From NCBI RefSeq assembly GCF_001320245.1, contig NZ_BCBA01000036.1, positions 59,636 through 123,635 of the forward strand: a stretch of DNA of 64,000 bases. Direction: 5' to 3'. The DNA comes from Pseudomonas sp. NBRC 111124. GTDB lineage: Bacteria; Pseudomonadota; Gammaproteobacteria; Pseudomonadales; Pseudomonadaceae. Made by a program: the position numbers and the translations under genes. This document shows, one piece after another, positions 8,761-17,864 of the stretch; the first letter of the stretch is position 1, and each line of letters starts with the position of its first letter. A model generated the notes under the pieces. The model did no database searches. It had not been told where the DNA came from and saw only the letters and a list, made by a program, of their open reading frames with translations.

Positions 8761-8802
8761 GTGTTGGCTTCTTCGCGGGTTTACCCGCGAAGAAACCAAC
8801 AC
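8761..8802. terminator. Hairpin between convergent tolC and waaA (REP-like)
   Basis: The 42-base near-perfect palindrome GTGTTGG...CCAACAC contains the REP core TTCGCGGGTTTACCCGCGAA. It lies six bases after the tolC stop and six before the waaA stop, so it can serve as a terminator in both directions. There is no strong T-run, hence moderate confidence. Confidence 0.6.
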
Positions 8803-8807
8803 AAAAC

Positions 8808-10079
8808 TCAGCTGAGAAGTTTGTCCAGCCCATCCAGCAAGCGCTGCAAGGCGCCCTGGTTGGCCTGCATCACAGCCCTGCCCGCCTCACCCATGCGCTG
8901 CGCATCCTGCGGCAGCTCGATCAATCGCCGCACCGCCTCGGCCAGCCCGTCGACATCATCGACCTGCTGCAACGCCCCCGCCTCGCGCAGCATGGCGCTG
9001 ATTTCGAGGAAATTGAACACATGCGGCCCCATGAGTACCGGCAATGCCAATGCCGCCGGCTCCAATGGGTTATGGCCGCCGGTGGCCACCAGGCTACCGC
9101 CGACAAAGGCGATATCGGCCAGGGCATAGAGGAACAGCAACTCACCCATGGTGTCGCCGAGCATCACTTGCGTGCGCGCATCCACTGGCGTGCCGGCAGA
9201 ACGGCGGACCGTAGCGAACTGCTCGGCGCACAAGGCATGCACGGCATCGAACCGCTCAGGATGACGCGGTACCAGGATCAGCAGTGCATCGGCGTGCACC
9301 TGCAGTAACCGCTGGTGCGCCTGCAGGATCAGGGCATCCTCACCCTCGTGAGTACTGGCAGCGATCCACACCGGGCGCAGTTGGGCGCCCCACTGTTCGC
9401 GCAATGCCTGGGCACGGGGCTGCAGGTGCTCATCGACCTTCAAGTCGAACTTGATCGAACCGGTGACCTGCACGCATTCGGAGCGAGCCCCCAAGTCACG
9501 GAAGCGCTGGGCTTCGGTTTCGGTCTGCACGGCGATCAGGCTCATTTCTGCAAGCATCGGCCGTGTCAGCTTGGCAAAGCGCCCATAACCACGGGCTGAG
9601 CGCTCGGACAACCGGGCGTTGGCCAAAGCCACCGGAATGCCGCGCTTGGCGCACTGGTGGATGTGGTTGGGCCACAGTTCGGTTTCCATGATGATGCCCA
9701 ACTGTGGGCGCACATGGTCGAGAAAGCGCCCGGCCGCCCACGGCAAGTCGTAGGGCAGGTAGCAATGCTGGATGCGCGGCTCATCGGCGAACATCGCGCG
9801 AATGCGCTCGGAACCGGTCGGGGTCATGCAGGTGAGCGTGATCGGCAGGTTCGGGTAGGCCTTGAGCAACGCCCGCACCATTGGCGCGGCGGCAATGCTT
9901 TCACCGACCGATACCGCATGCACCCAGATCCCGCCTTGGCGCATGGCCGGCAGGTTGCAGGCAAAGCGCTCACCGATGCGCTGGCCGTAGGCCGGCGCCT
10001 TGCGCGCGCGCAGGTACAGGCGTAGCGCAACCAGCGGCAGGCCCAGGTGAAACAGCAAGGTGTAAAGTGTTCTGTTCAT
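8808..10079 (-). CDS. waaA: 3-deoxy-D-manno-octulosonic acid (Kdo) transferase WaaA
   Basis: A 423-aa GT30 glycosyltransferase that adds Kdo from CMP-Kdo to lipid IV-A at the inner membrane. An N-terminal membrane anchor (LYTLLFHLGLPLVALRLYLR) is followed by IWVHAVSVGESIAA, with the catalytic Glu. METELWPN and FVGGSLVATGGHNPLEPAA are the other hallmark motifs. The start at 10079 gives the usual MNRTLYTLL N-terminus; upstream in-frame codons lack a binding site. It is 11 bases downstream of the LysR gene on the same strand and convergent with tolC. Length matches the family (about 425 aa). Confidence 0.96.
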   Translation of the reverse strand: MNRTLYTLLFHLGLPLVALRLYLRARKAPAYGQRIGERFACNLPAMRQGGIWVHAVSVGESIAAAPMVRALLKAYPNLPITLTCMTPTGSERIRAMFADEPRIQHCYLPYDLPWAAGRFLDHVRPQLGIIMETELWPNHIHQCAKRGIPVALANARLSERSARGYGRFAKLTRPMLAEMSLIAVQTETEAQRFRDLGARSECVQVTGSIKFDLKVDEHLQPRAQALREQWGAQLRPVWIAASTHEGEDALILQAHQRLLQVHADALLILVPRHPERFDAVHALCAEQFATVRRSAGTPVDARTQVMLGDTMGELLFLYALADIAFVGGSLVATGGHNPLEPAALALPVLMGPHVFNFLEISAMLREAGALQQVDDVDGLAEAVRRLIELPQDAQRMGEAGRAVMQANQGALQRLLDGLDKLLS

Positions 10080-10090
10080 GGCGGCGGAGT

Positions 10091-10981
10091 TTACCCGATC
10101 GCGCGCAGGTGCACCGCAAAGCGCTCGGCCAACCATTGCGCGGCCGGGCCCAGCGGTTCATCGCGGCGCCAGGCCAGCTCCGCCACCAGCGCGGGCGGGC
10201 GCCATTCGCTGTCGAGTTCGACCATGTGCGCCTGGTAGGTCGGGTACTGCACCACATGCCGTGGCAGCCAGGCCCAGCCCAGCCCGCGCATCAGCAGTTC
10301 AGCCATGGCATAGAAGCTGTCGGCACGCCACACGTGCGGGCTGATCGCCTCGCCGCCGGGGTAGCCACTCTGCTGCGGGGTGATCAGCAGTTGCCGGTGC
10401 CGGGCCAGTTGCTGGCGGGTTACCCGGCCCTCATCCGCCAGCGGGTGGCCGGCCGCGCATACCGTGACCATTTCCACGCTGCCCAGCGCTCGCCGCTCCA
10501 GCGCCGCCGGGATGCGTTCGTGGTTGAAGAACAACCCCAGGTCGGCACGCCGCTCGGTCAACTTGCGCGCCACATCGCCCTGTGCGCCACTGGCCAGTTG
10601 CACCTCCAGGTAGGGATAACGGCTGGCCAGTTCATCGAGGCTGTCGATCACCGGCTGATAAGGCATGGCCTCATCCTGGGCGACCCTGAGCAGCGCTTCC
10701 TGGCCACGCATCAGCGCCAGCGCGCGGCCATCCAGCCGCTCGCACTGGCGCAACAGTTCACGGGCATCCTCCAGCAATGCGGTCCCATTTTCGGTTAGTT
10801 TCGGCTGCCGTCCGCTGCTGCGCTCGAACAGCATCACGCCCAGGTCGGTTTCCAGCAGGGCGATGGCATTGCTGATGGCCGATTGCGCCTTGCGCTGTTC
10901 GCGGGCAACCGCCGAAAACGAGCGCAATTCGGCGACACGCAGGAAGGTGCGCAGTTGTTCCAGGTTCCATTGCTCAGCCAT
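10091..10981 (-). CDS. LysR-family transcriptional regulator
   Basis: A 296-aa LysR regulator: an N-terminal winged helix (LEQLRTFLRVAELRSFSAVA, then AQSAISNAIALLETDLGVML) and a C-terminal effector-binding domain. The start at 10981 (MAEQWNLEQ) is preferred over the ATG at 10996 because GGAG falls between them at the right distance from the second. It is divergent from the SMR transporter gene, the usual arrangement when a LysR protein controls its neighbour, so it may regulate that efflux gene. It also runs into waaA with an 11-base gap. The inducer is unknown. Confidence 0.9.
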   Translation of the reverse strand: MAEQWNLEQLRTFLRVAELRSFSAVAREQRKAQSAISNAIALLETDLGVMLFERSSGRQPKLTENGTALLEDARELLRQCERLDGRALALMRGQEALLRVAQDEAMPYQPVIDSLDELASRYPYLEVQLASGAQGDVARKLTERRADLGLFFNHERIPAALERRALGSVEMVTVCAAGHPLADEGRVTRQQLARHRQLLITPQQSGYPGGEAISPHVWRADSFYAMAELLMRGLGWAWLPRHVVQYPTYQAHMVELDSEWRPPALVAELAWRRDEPLGPAAQWLAERFAVHLRAIG

Positions 10982-11068
10982 CAACCTATCTCCCATGCGG
11001 ATAGGTAATGACTTTACCGCATCTGGGCAACCGCTAGAATGCCGAGCCAGTTACCGGAGAATCCTGCC

Positions 11069-11401
11069 ATGAATGCCTATACCTATCTCGCCATCGCCAT
11101 CTGCGCCGAAGTCATCGCCACCGCCTCCATGAAGGCGGTCAAGGGGCTGAGCACGCCGCTGCCGTTGCTGCTGATGGTGGTCGGTTACGGCATCGCGTTC
11201 TGGATGCTGACCCTGGTGGTACGCAGCATACCGGTGGGCATCGCCTATGCCATCTGGTCAGGCCTTGGCATTGTGCTGATCAGCGTGGCAGCGCTGGTGG
11301 TCTACGGGCAGAAGCTGGATGTACCGGCCATGCTGGGCATGGCGATGATCGTGGGTGGTGTGGTTGTGATACAGCTGTTTTCCAAAACTGCCGGGCACTG
11401 A
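11069..11401 (+). CDS. emrE: Small multidrug resistance (SMR) transporter, EmrE-like
   Basis: A 110-aa protein with four membrane helices. The first helix carries the essential glutamate in the AEVIATASMK motif (Glu14 position), and the second half has the conserved IPVGIAYAIWSGLGIVLI. Members work as antiparallel dimers that exchange protons for quaternary cations. The ATG at 11069 was chosen to start at MNAYTYLAIAI, with CCGGAG upstream. It is divergent from a LysR gene that may control it, and a monocistronic unit is likely. It belongs to the EmrE/Qac branch rather than SugE, judged from the YAIWSGLG motif, but the substrate range is not evident. Confidence 0.88.
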   Translation: MNAYTYLAIAICAEVIATASMKAVKGLSTPLPLLLMVVGYGIAFWMLTLVVRSIPVGIAYAIWSGLGIVLISVAALVVYGQKLDVPAMLGMAMIVGGVVVIQLFSKTAGH

Positions 11402-11447
11402 GGCAGCCTGTATACTTGCCAGCTGTCCCAGTCTTCGAGGTACCGCC

Positions 11448-12623
11448 ATGCCAACCGCCATTTCCACTGACGTGCTGATCGTCGGCGCCGGGGTCGCAGG
11501 CCTTTGGCTCAATGCCCGCCTGCGTCGCCAGGGTTACTCGACTGTGCTGGTGGAACGTGCCAGCCTCGGTGGCGAGCAGACCATCAAGTCCCAGGGCATC
11601 ATTCACGGTGGTACCAAGTACGCCTTGCACGGCGCCCTGACCGGCGCCTCCGAGGCCATCGCCGATATGCCACGGCGCTGGCGTGAAGCGATCGAAGGCA
11701 ACGGCGAACTGGACCTCACGCGCACCCGGCTGCTTTCCGATGCCCACTACCTGTGGTCGCCCGGCACCCTGGCCGGCAACCTGACCAGCTTTTTCGCCAG
11801 CAAGGCCGTGCGTGGCCGGGTCGATCAGGTAAAGGGCGAGCAATTGCCTCCCGCTCTGCAAGACCGTGCCTTCAAGGGCAAGGTCTACCGCCTGGCCGAG
11901 CTGGTAATCGATGTGCCCAGCCTGCTTGCCAACCTCGCCGAACTGGCCGGTGACAGCCTGCTCGCTGGCGAACAGGTCGAACCGCTGCGCGAAGGCGACG
12001 AACTGGTCGGCCTGCGCGTCGACGGCCGCGAAATCCGCGCCCAACGCATTGTCCTCAGCGCTGGCGCGGGCACAGAAGACCTGCTGCATGCCCTGGGCCT
12101 GAAGCAACCGGCCATGCAGACCCGGCCGCTGCACATGGTTCTGGCCAAGGGGCCAAACCTCAAGCCGCTGTATGCGCACTGCCTGGGCGGCGGGCCGAAG
12201 CCGCGCGTGACCATCACCACCCACCCGGCCGCTGATGGCCAGTGGGTCTGGTACCTCGGCGGCGACATCGCCGAAGCCGATGGCGTGGCCCGGGAGCCCG
12301 CAGCACAAATTGCTGCAGCGCAGAAGGAAATTGCCAACCTGCTCCCTTGGGTCGATCAAGGCCAGGTGCGCTGGGCCACCCTGCGCGTCGATCGCGCCGA
12401 ACCCGCGCAGTCCGGCCTGGTCCGTCCCGACAACGCCTTCCTCGCCGAACAACAGCGCCTGCTGGTGGGCTGGCCGACCAAACTGGCACTGGCACCGGAC
12501 TTCAGTGACCGTGTACTGGCCAGCCTCGAACGCGATGGCGTACGCCCCGCAGCCCAGCCCGATCTTGCCGGTTTGCCGCGCCCGGCCTTGGGTGTACCGG
12601 CCTGGGAGCAACTGCTGCCATGA
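11448..12623 (+). CDS. FAD-dependent oxidoreductase (DAO family)
   Basis: A 391-aa flavoprotein with the N-terminal dinucleotide-binding site VLIVGAGVAGLWLNARLRRQG. The following IIHGGTKYAL motif resembles the glycerol-3-phosphate dehydrogenase/DadA-like subgroup of the DAO fold. The substrate is unknown. No signal peptide or membrane helix is evident. Its TGA overlaps the start of the aldo/keto reductase gene by four bases (ATGA), so the two are translationally coupled and probably act together. The ATG at 11448 is the only start consistent with the Rossmann strand. Confidence 0.85.
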   Translation: MPTAISTDVLIVGAGVAGLWLNARLRRQGYSTVLVERASLGGEQTIKSQGIIHGGTKYALHGALTGASEAIADMPRRWREAIEGNGELDLTRTRLLSDAHYLWSPGTLAGNLTSFFASKAVRGRVDQVKGEQLPPALQDRAFKGKVYRLAELVIDVPSLLANLAELAGDSLLAGEQVEPLREGDELVGLRVDGREIRAQRIVLSAGAGTEDLLHALGLKQPAMQTRPLHMVLAKGPNLKPLYAHCLGGGPKPRVTITTHPAADGQWVWYLGGDIAEADGVAREPAAQIAAAQKEIANLLPWVDQGQVRWATLRVDRAEPAQSGLVRPDNAFLAEQQRLLVGWPTKLALAPDFSDRVLASLERDGVRPAAQPDLAGLPRPALGVPAWEQLLP

Positions 12624-13432
12624 CCTTGCCAACCTTGCACGGCTTGCACCGCCCCTTGGGCAGCACCGGTTTCAAGGTGTCGCCACTGGGCCTGGGCACG
12701 GTCAAGCTGGGCCGCGACCAGGGCGTCAAATACCCCAATGGCTTCACCATCCCCGGCGATGACGAGGCTCGAATGCTGCTGGCCCAGGCCCGCGAGCTGG
12801 GTATCAACCTGATTGATACCGCTCCGGCCTATGGCCGCAGTGAAGAGCGCCTGGGGCCGCTGCTGCGCGGCCAGCGTGATGAGTGGGTGATTGTCAGCAA
12901 GGTGGGTGAAGAATTCGAAGACGGCCAGTCCAGCTTCGACTTCAGCGCCGCTCACACCCGCCGCTCGGTGGAGCGCAGCCTGCGCCGCCTGGAAACCGAC
13001 CGCATCGAACTGGTGCTGGTGCACTCCGATGGCAACGACTTGGCAATCCTCGAGCAGCAGGAGGTCTACCAAACCCTCGCCGCACTCAAGCAGGAGGGCA
13101 AGATTCTCGGCTATGGGCTTTCCGGCAAGACCGTCGCCGGCGGCCTGAAGGCGCTGGAACAGGGTGATTGCGCCATGGTCACCTACAACCTCAACGAGCA
13201 GGCAGAACGCCCGGTGCTGGACTACGCTGCCGAACACGGCAAGGCCATACTGGTGAAGAAAGCGTTGGCCAGCGGGCACATCTGCCTCGCGCCCGGGGTC
13301 GACCCAGTGCAGGCCAGCTTCGAGCTGCTGTTCGCCCACCCGGGCGTGAGCAGTGCTATCGTCGGCACCATCAATCCGTTGCACCTGGCCCACAATGTGG
13401 CCACCGTCGCCCGCATCCTGGGCCAGCATTGA
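12620..13432 (+). CDS. Aldo/keto reductase family protein
   Basis: A 270-aa (beta/alpha)8-barrel aldo/keto reductase. All four catalytic residues can be seen: Asp and Tyr in INLIDTAPAYGRSEERLG, Lys in VIVSKVGEEF and His in ELVLVHSDG. Members reduce aldehydes or ketones with NADPH. The ATG overlaps the stop of the upstream FAD oxidoreductase gene. A Nudix-like gene follows after 55 bases. The substrate is not predictable from sequence, but coupling to a flavoprotein suggests the two act on related metabolites. Confidence 0.87.
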   Translation: MTLPTLHGLHRPLGSTGFKVSPLGLGTVKLGRDQGVKYPNGFTIPGDDEARMLLAQARELGINLIDTAPAYGRSEERLGPLLRGQRDEWVIVSKVGEEFEDGQSSFDFSAAHTRRSVERSLRRLETDRIELVLVHSDGNDLAILEQQEVYQTLAALKQEGKILGYGLSGKTVAGGLKALEQGDCAMVTYNLNEQAERPVLDYAAEHGKAILVKKALASGHICLAPGVDPVQASFELLFAHPGVSSAIVGTINPLHLAHNVATVARILGQH

Positions 13433-13487
13433 GTTGCCACCCAGCCGAGACGGGCCTGGAGACTGACCCGACGCAAGGAGGAGCCTC

Positions 13488-14456
13488 GTGGCGCGTACGC
13501 TGATCCGCAAGAACCCGAGCAACTTCAAGACACTGCCGCTGCATGTCGAAGCCACCCCCGAAAGCCTGGTCTACCAGAGCATCGGCATGCCCTTGAACTT
13601 CGCCCAGACCCAGCAGCGGCGGCGGGCCATCCAGCTCGCCGACAAACAGCGCTTCGTAGTCGAACTGGCCAACCTGGGCGTTTCCGTGCGCCTGACCCTG
13701 CATTGGCAACACCGTGATTACTGGGTGCTGGTAAGGCAACGCCGCCAGGACCGCGGTGACGTAGTGCTGAAACTGATTTCCGGCTATGTCCCCGCCCAGG
13801 AGCTCAACTTGCCGCTGCACACCGCCGTCCAGGAGGTGGCTGAAGAATGTCTGCTGGAAACCCCGGAAGGCTGGCTGAGCGGGCGCTTCAACGACACCTG
13901 GCTGCCAGCCCCCTATGCCGCCGCACTGCATTACCGCGATGCCTTGCCCTTCGTGCTGACGCCAGAGTCGGGCGCTGCCCGCCCGGTGCATTGCGGCAAT
14001 CTGATGTTGCTGGAACGACCAAGGGCCTATGTGCACTTGCCGACGGCTTCACTGCAGTTGATTTACGACATGCGCCTCCAGGTGCCCAAGGAAGCCAAGA
14101 AGCTGAGCCTGTTCCATGTCGATGAGCGGCTGGAAGGCGACCAGCTGGTAGCGCGGCTCAACCGCAAGCGGCCGGATCTGTACCTGATGCCGGTGCAGGA
14201 TGGGCAGCCCTTGGCCGAGCTGTACACGTTGAAAAAGGATGAGCTGGTACCGGCGAGCACCCGTGGGCTGTACCTGGCAGAGAGCTTTGCCCGGCAGGAT
14301 GGCTGGGTGGTGGCCGATGAACGGATTCGCTGGAAGGATTGGGTGAAGCAGCAGGGGCTGGTGGAGCGCAAGGGGGTGCCAGCTTCGCATTTGCAGCGCT
14401 TTGGCGACAAGGCACGGGCACTGCTGGAGCGGGCCCGGACTTCACTTCATAAATAG
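13488..14456 (+). CDS. Nudix-like protein of unknown function
   Basis: A 322-aa protein conserved in Pseudomonas as far as I recall, often annotated as a 'metal ABC transporter ATPase'. No Walker A motif is present, so that name is not supported. Residues 105-120 or so (TAVQEVAEECLLETPEG) look like a Nudix box in which the usual Arg of REVxEE is Gln. The rest is not recognised. The start is a GTG at 13488, supported by a near-perfect AAGGAGGAG upstream. It follows the aldo/keto reductase and ends at a terminator hairpin, so it may be the last gene of a three-gene unit. Catalytic activity is uncertain. Confidence 0.75.
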   Translation: MARTLIRKNPSNFKTLPLHVEATPESLVYQSIGMPLNFAQTQQRRRAIQLADKQRFVVELANLGVSVRLTLHWQHRDYWVLVRQRRQDRGDVVLKLISGYVPAQELNLPLHTAVQEVAEECLLETPEGWLSGRFNDTWLPAPYAAALHYRDALPFVLTPESGAARPVHCGNLMLLERPRAYVHLPTASLQLIYDMRLQVPKEAKKLSLFHVDERLEGDQLVARLNRKRPDLYLMPVQDGQPLAELYTLKKDELVPASTRGLYLAESFARQDGWVVADERIRWKDWVKQQGLVERKGVPASHLQRFGDKARALLERARTSLHK

Positions 14457-14458
14457 CA

Positions 14459-14483
14459 GTTGGGGCTGCATGGCAGCCCCAAC
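14459..14483. terminator. Hairpin between the Nudix-like gene and hldE
   Basis: GTTGGGGCTGC and GCAGCCCCAAC form a perfect 11-base stem with a 3-base loop, between two convergent stop codons. It should terminate transcription from both sides, although no long T-run follows. Confidence 0.7.
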
Positions 14484-14489
14484 GATCGA

Positions 14490-15911
14490 TCAGTTCTTGC
14501 GGATCTTCTCGACGATGGCTGTAGTCGAGCTGTTTTCGACCAGCCCAAGTACCTTCACGGTACCGCCATAACCCTTGACGATATCGGCACCCACCACCTG
14601 GTCGATACCATAGTCCCCACCCTTGACCAGTACATCCGGCTTGACCTGGCTCAGCAGGTTTTCCGGCGTACCTTCGGGGAAGCTGATCACCCAGTCCACC
14701 GCGCCCAGGCCGGCCAGCACCGCCATGCGCCGGTCAACGCTGTTGATCGGACGGCCCGGCCCTTTCAGGCGGCTGACCGAGGCATCGTCGTTGACCGCAA
14801 CGATCAGGCGATCACCCTGTGCCCGCGCCTGCTCCAGGTAGGTGACATGCCCGGCGTGCAGGATATCGAAGCAGCCATTGGTGAAGACAATTTTCTCTTT
14901 GTGCGCCCGTGCATCGTCGATAGCCAGCAGCAGTTGCTCCAGGCCCAGCACACCACGCTCTGAGCCCTCCTCACGCTGAATCGCCCGACGTAGCTCCGGC
15001 GCACTGATTGCGGCGGTACCCAGCTTGCCGACCACGATGCCCGCAGCCAGATTGGCCAGCGCCACGGCATGTGGCAAGTCTTCGCCTGCAGCGATGGCAG
15101 CTGCCAGGGTAGAGATGACGGTATCGCCGGCACCGGTCACATCGAACACTTCGCGAGCCCGGGCTGGCAGGTGCAGCGCTGGCTGACCGCTGCGCAGGAG
15201 GGTCATGCCGTGTTCGCCGCGGGTCACCAGCAGCGCGCCGAGGTCCAGGTCCTGCAGCAACTGCAGGCCTTTGGCGACCAGTTCGGCCTCATCGGCGCAG
15301 CGGCCGACGATGGTCTCGAACTCGCTGAGGTTCGGGGTGATCAGGCTCGCGCCACGGTAGATGGAAAAATCCTTGCCCTTGGGGTCGGCCAGCACGGGAA
15401 TGCCCTTGGCACGTGCAGCCTGGATCAGGCTCTGGTGGTTCTTCAGTGCGCCCTTGCCGTAGTCGGACAGCACCAACACCTTGACGCCCTCGAGCAGCGT
15501 ATCGACTTCCTCACCCAGCGTCAGCGGGTCGGTGGCGAACGGTTCTTCGAAATCGATGCGCAGCAATTGCTGGTGACGGCTCATGACCCGCAACTTGACG
15601 ATGGTCGGCTGGTGCGCGATGCGCTGAAACACCGAGCGCACGCCTGCGGCCTGTAGGCTGTTGGCGAGGCTGTCGGCAGCCTCGTCCTGGCCGGTGACAC
15701 CGATCAGCGAAGCTGGCGCGCCAAGGGCGGCGATGTTCAACGCAACGTTGGCCGCGCCGCCGGGGCGATCCTCGATCTGATCGACCTTGACCACCGGCAC
15801 TGGCGCTTCAGGCGAGATACGCGAAGTACCGCCATGCCAGTAGCGGTCGAGCATGACATCGCCGACCACCAGTACCGGGGCTTGATCGAAACGCGGCATG
15901 GACAACTTCAT
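14490..15911 (-). CDS. hldE: Bifunctional heptose kinase/adenylyltransferase HldE
   Basis: A 473-aa two-domain enzyme of ADP-heptose synthesis for the LPS inner core. The N-terminal ribokinase-like domain has GGAANVALNIAALG and the catalytic GAGDTVIS near residue 270. The C-terminal nucleotidyltransferase domain has FTNGCFDILHAGH (HxGH, about residue 355). The start at 15911 gives MKLSMPRFDQ; the longer in-frame extension is unlikely because it enters the intergenic region. It lies downstream of msbA on the same strand after 129 bases that include a hairpin. Length matches the family. Confidence 0.96.
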   Translation of the reverse strand: MKLSMPRFDQAPVLVVGDVMLDRYWHGGTSRISPEAPVPVVKVDQIEDRPGGAANVALNIAALGAPASLIGVTGQDEAADSLANSLQAAGVRSVFQRIAHQPTIVKLRVMSRHQQLLRIDFEEPFATDPLTLGEEVDTLLEGVKVLVLSDYGKGALKNHQSLIQAARAKGIPVLADPKGKDFSIYRGASLITPNLSEFETIVGRCADEAELVAKGLQLLQDLDLGALLVTRGEHGMTLLRSGQPALHLPARAREVFDVTGAGDTVISTLAAAIAAGEDLPHAVALANLAAGIVVGKLGTAAISAPELRRAIQREEGSERGVLGLEQLLLAIDDARAHKEKIVFTNGCFDILHAGHVTYLEQARAQGDRLIVAVNDDASVSRLKGPGRPINSVDRRMAVLAGLGAVDWVISFPEGTPENLLSQVKPDVLVKGGDYGIDQVVGADIVKGYGGTVKVLGLVENSSTTAIVEKIRKN

Positions 15912-16008
15912 GGGCAACCCATATGAAAATAATGAACAGGGGCAGGATATTAGCACAGGGTAGGCGACGGCTTTACGGCCAGATACACCCTGGTAAATTC
16001 CCGTGACA

Positions 16009-16031
16009 ATCGGGGCCGATGCGGCCCCGAT
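16009..16031. terminator. Hairpin after msbA
   Basis: ATCGGGGCCG and CGGCCCCGAT form a perfect 10-base stem around a 3-base loop, ten bases after the msbA stop on the minus strand. No T-run follows, so it may be a partial terminator or RNA stabiliser ahead of hldE. Confidence 0.55.
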
Positions 16032-16040
16032 CAAGGCGGG

Positions 16041-17852
16041 TCAGGTGATATCGGCCTTGGCCGGCTCATCCAGGCCCATGGCATGCAGGCGGGCATAATG
16101 GCCATTGGCCGCGAGCAATTCGGCATGGGTGCCGCGTTCGACCAGACGGCCTTGGTCCATCACCAGGATCAGGTCGGCCTTCTCGATGGTCGACAGACGG
16201 TGAGCGATCACCAGCGTGGTGCGGCCCTCCATGACATGATCCAGGGCCGCCTGGATATGCCGCTCGGACTCGGTATCCAGCGCCGAAGTCGCTTCGTCGA
16301 GGATCAGCAGCGGCGCGTTCTTAAGCAGTGCCCGGGCAATCGCCAGGCGCTGGCGCTGGCCACCGGAGAGCAGCACGCCGTTCTCACCGACTTCGGTATC
16401 GAAGCCTTTCGGCAGGCGGTCGACAAACTCCTTGGCGTAGGCGTCTGCAGCGGCTGCCTCGATATCGGCCCGCGGAGCGCCCGCCAGGTCGCCATAGGCG
16501 ATGTTGTTGGCCACGGTATCGTTGAACAGCGTAACGTGCTGAGTCACCTGGGAAACATGGCGGCGCAGGTTACGCAGGCGGTAATTCTCGATCTCCACGC
16601 CATCGAGCAGGATCTCCCCCTGGTCGTGGTGGTAGAAGCGCGGAATCAAGGCCGCCAGGGTCGACTTGCCGCTGCCCGAGCGCCCGACCAGTGCAATCAT
16701 CTGCCCAGGCTCGGCGACAAAGCTGATTTCACTCAACACTTCGCGCTCGGTACCGGGGTAGGTGAAGCTCAGGTTGCGCACTTCGAGGCGACCTTGCACA
16801 CGGTCCTTCTCGACGGTGCCGGTATCGACCTCCGGCTCTTCGTCCAGCTGCTCGAAAATGCTCTCGGCACCTGCCAGGCCCTTCTGGATGGTCGAACTGA
16901 CTTCCGAAAGCTGGCGGATCGGCTTGGGCAGCAGGCCTGCCGCCGTGATGTAAGCCACCAGGTCACCGGCAGTGGATTCACCACGCAGGAACAGCACCAG
17001 GAACATCAACGCCGCCATGGCGCTGTAGATCACCAACTGCAGCAGCGGCGTGTACAGCGAGCCAGTCTTGGTCATGTGCAGCTGCTTGTCGGTGTTGCTC
17101 TGACTGGCGTTGCCGAAGCGCTGTTGTTCGTAGGCCTCACCGCCAAAGCTGCGCACCACCCGGTAACCCTGGATGGTCTCAGACGCGACGTGCGTCACGT
17201 CGCCCATTGCGGACTGTATCTTCTTGCTCTGCTTGCGGAATTTCTTGCTGGCAATGCTGACCATCACCGCGATCACCGGCAGGATGGCCACCATCACCAG
17301 GGTCAGGTGCCAGTTCATCCACAGCAGGTAACCGAACAGGAACACCACCGTCAGGCCTTCACGGATAACGACCTTGATCGCATCGGTGGCAGCACCGGTG
17401 ACCATGGTCACGTTGAAGGTGATCCGCGAAATCAGGTGGCCCGAGTTGTGGTTGTCGAAATAGCGATTGGGCAGCACCAGCAGTTTGTTGAACAGTTCTA
17501 CGCGCAGGTCATGCACCAGGCACAGGGAGACCTTGGCCAAGAAATAGTTGCCCAGGAACGAGCCCAGGCCTTGCCACGCCGCGATGAGGATGATCAGCAG
17601 CGGCACAGCCTGCAGCAACTGCAGGTCGCGCAGATAGGGGACATTGGGGAACAGGACCGCTTGCGGGTTGCTCAGCCCGTCAACGAAATATTTGAGAATC
17701 CCGGCCAGCATGGGCTGGGTCGAAGCAAAGATCACAAAACCGACAATGCTCAGCAGGAAAATGCCGACATAGGGTTTCACGTAACTCAGCAGCCGGAAGT
17801 AGATCTTCAGGCTGGAGCTGTGCTCCGCCGGTAGCGGTGTTTCGGCCATCAT
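16041..17852 (-). CDS. msbA: Lipid A/LPS core flippase MsbA
   Basis: A 603-aa ABC exporter half-transporter. Six hydrophobic helices fill the first 320 residues. The ATPase domain follows, with Walker A (ALVGRSGSGKST), the signature LLSGGQRQRLAIARALL and Walker B (LLILDEATSALD). MsbA homodimers flip core-lipid A across the inner membrane. Two adjacent ATGs (17852 and 17849) are possible starts. Its neighbours are the O-antigen ligase upstream and hldE downstream, so it sits in the LPS assembly block. Length and motifs leave little doubt. Confidence 0.96.
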   Translation of the reverse strand: MMAETPLPAEHSSSLKIYFRLLSYVKPYVGIFLLSIVGFVIFASTQPMLAGILKYFVDGLSNPQAVLFPNVPYLRDLQLLQAVPLLIILIAAWQGLGSFLGNYFLAKVSLCLVHDLRVELFNKLLVLPNRYFDNHNSGHLISRITFNVTMVTGAATDAIKVVIREGLTVVFLFGYLLWMNWHLTLVMVAILPVIAVMVSIASKKFRKQSKKIQSAMGDVTHVASETIQGYRVVRSFGGEAYEQQRFGNASQSNTDKQLHMTKTGSLYTPLLQLVIYSAMAALMFLVLFLRGESTAGDLVAYITAAGLLPKPIRQLSEVSSTIQKGLAGAESIFEQLDEEPEVDTGTVEKDRVQGRLEVRNLSFTYPGTEREVLSEISFVAEPGQMIALVGRSGSGKSTLAALIPRFYHHDQGEILLDGVEIENYRLRNLRRHVSQVTQHVTLFNDTVANNIAYGDLAGAPRADIEAAAADAYAKEFVDRLPKGFDTEVGENGVLLSGGQRQRLAIARALLKNAPLLILDEATSALDTESERHIQAALDHVMEGRTTLVIAHRLSTIEKADLILVMDQGRLVERGTHAELLAANGHYARLHAMGLDEPAKADIT

Positions 17853-17864
17853 CGAGCTCGCTGT

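Noticed and set aside
13488..14456. Metal ABC transporter ATPase
   Set aside because: No Walker A, Walker B or signature motif is present, so that family name does not apply.
16083..17834. A 583-residue open frame opposite msbA
   Set aside because: Antisense shadow of MsbA, which shows all ABC transporter motifs.
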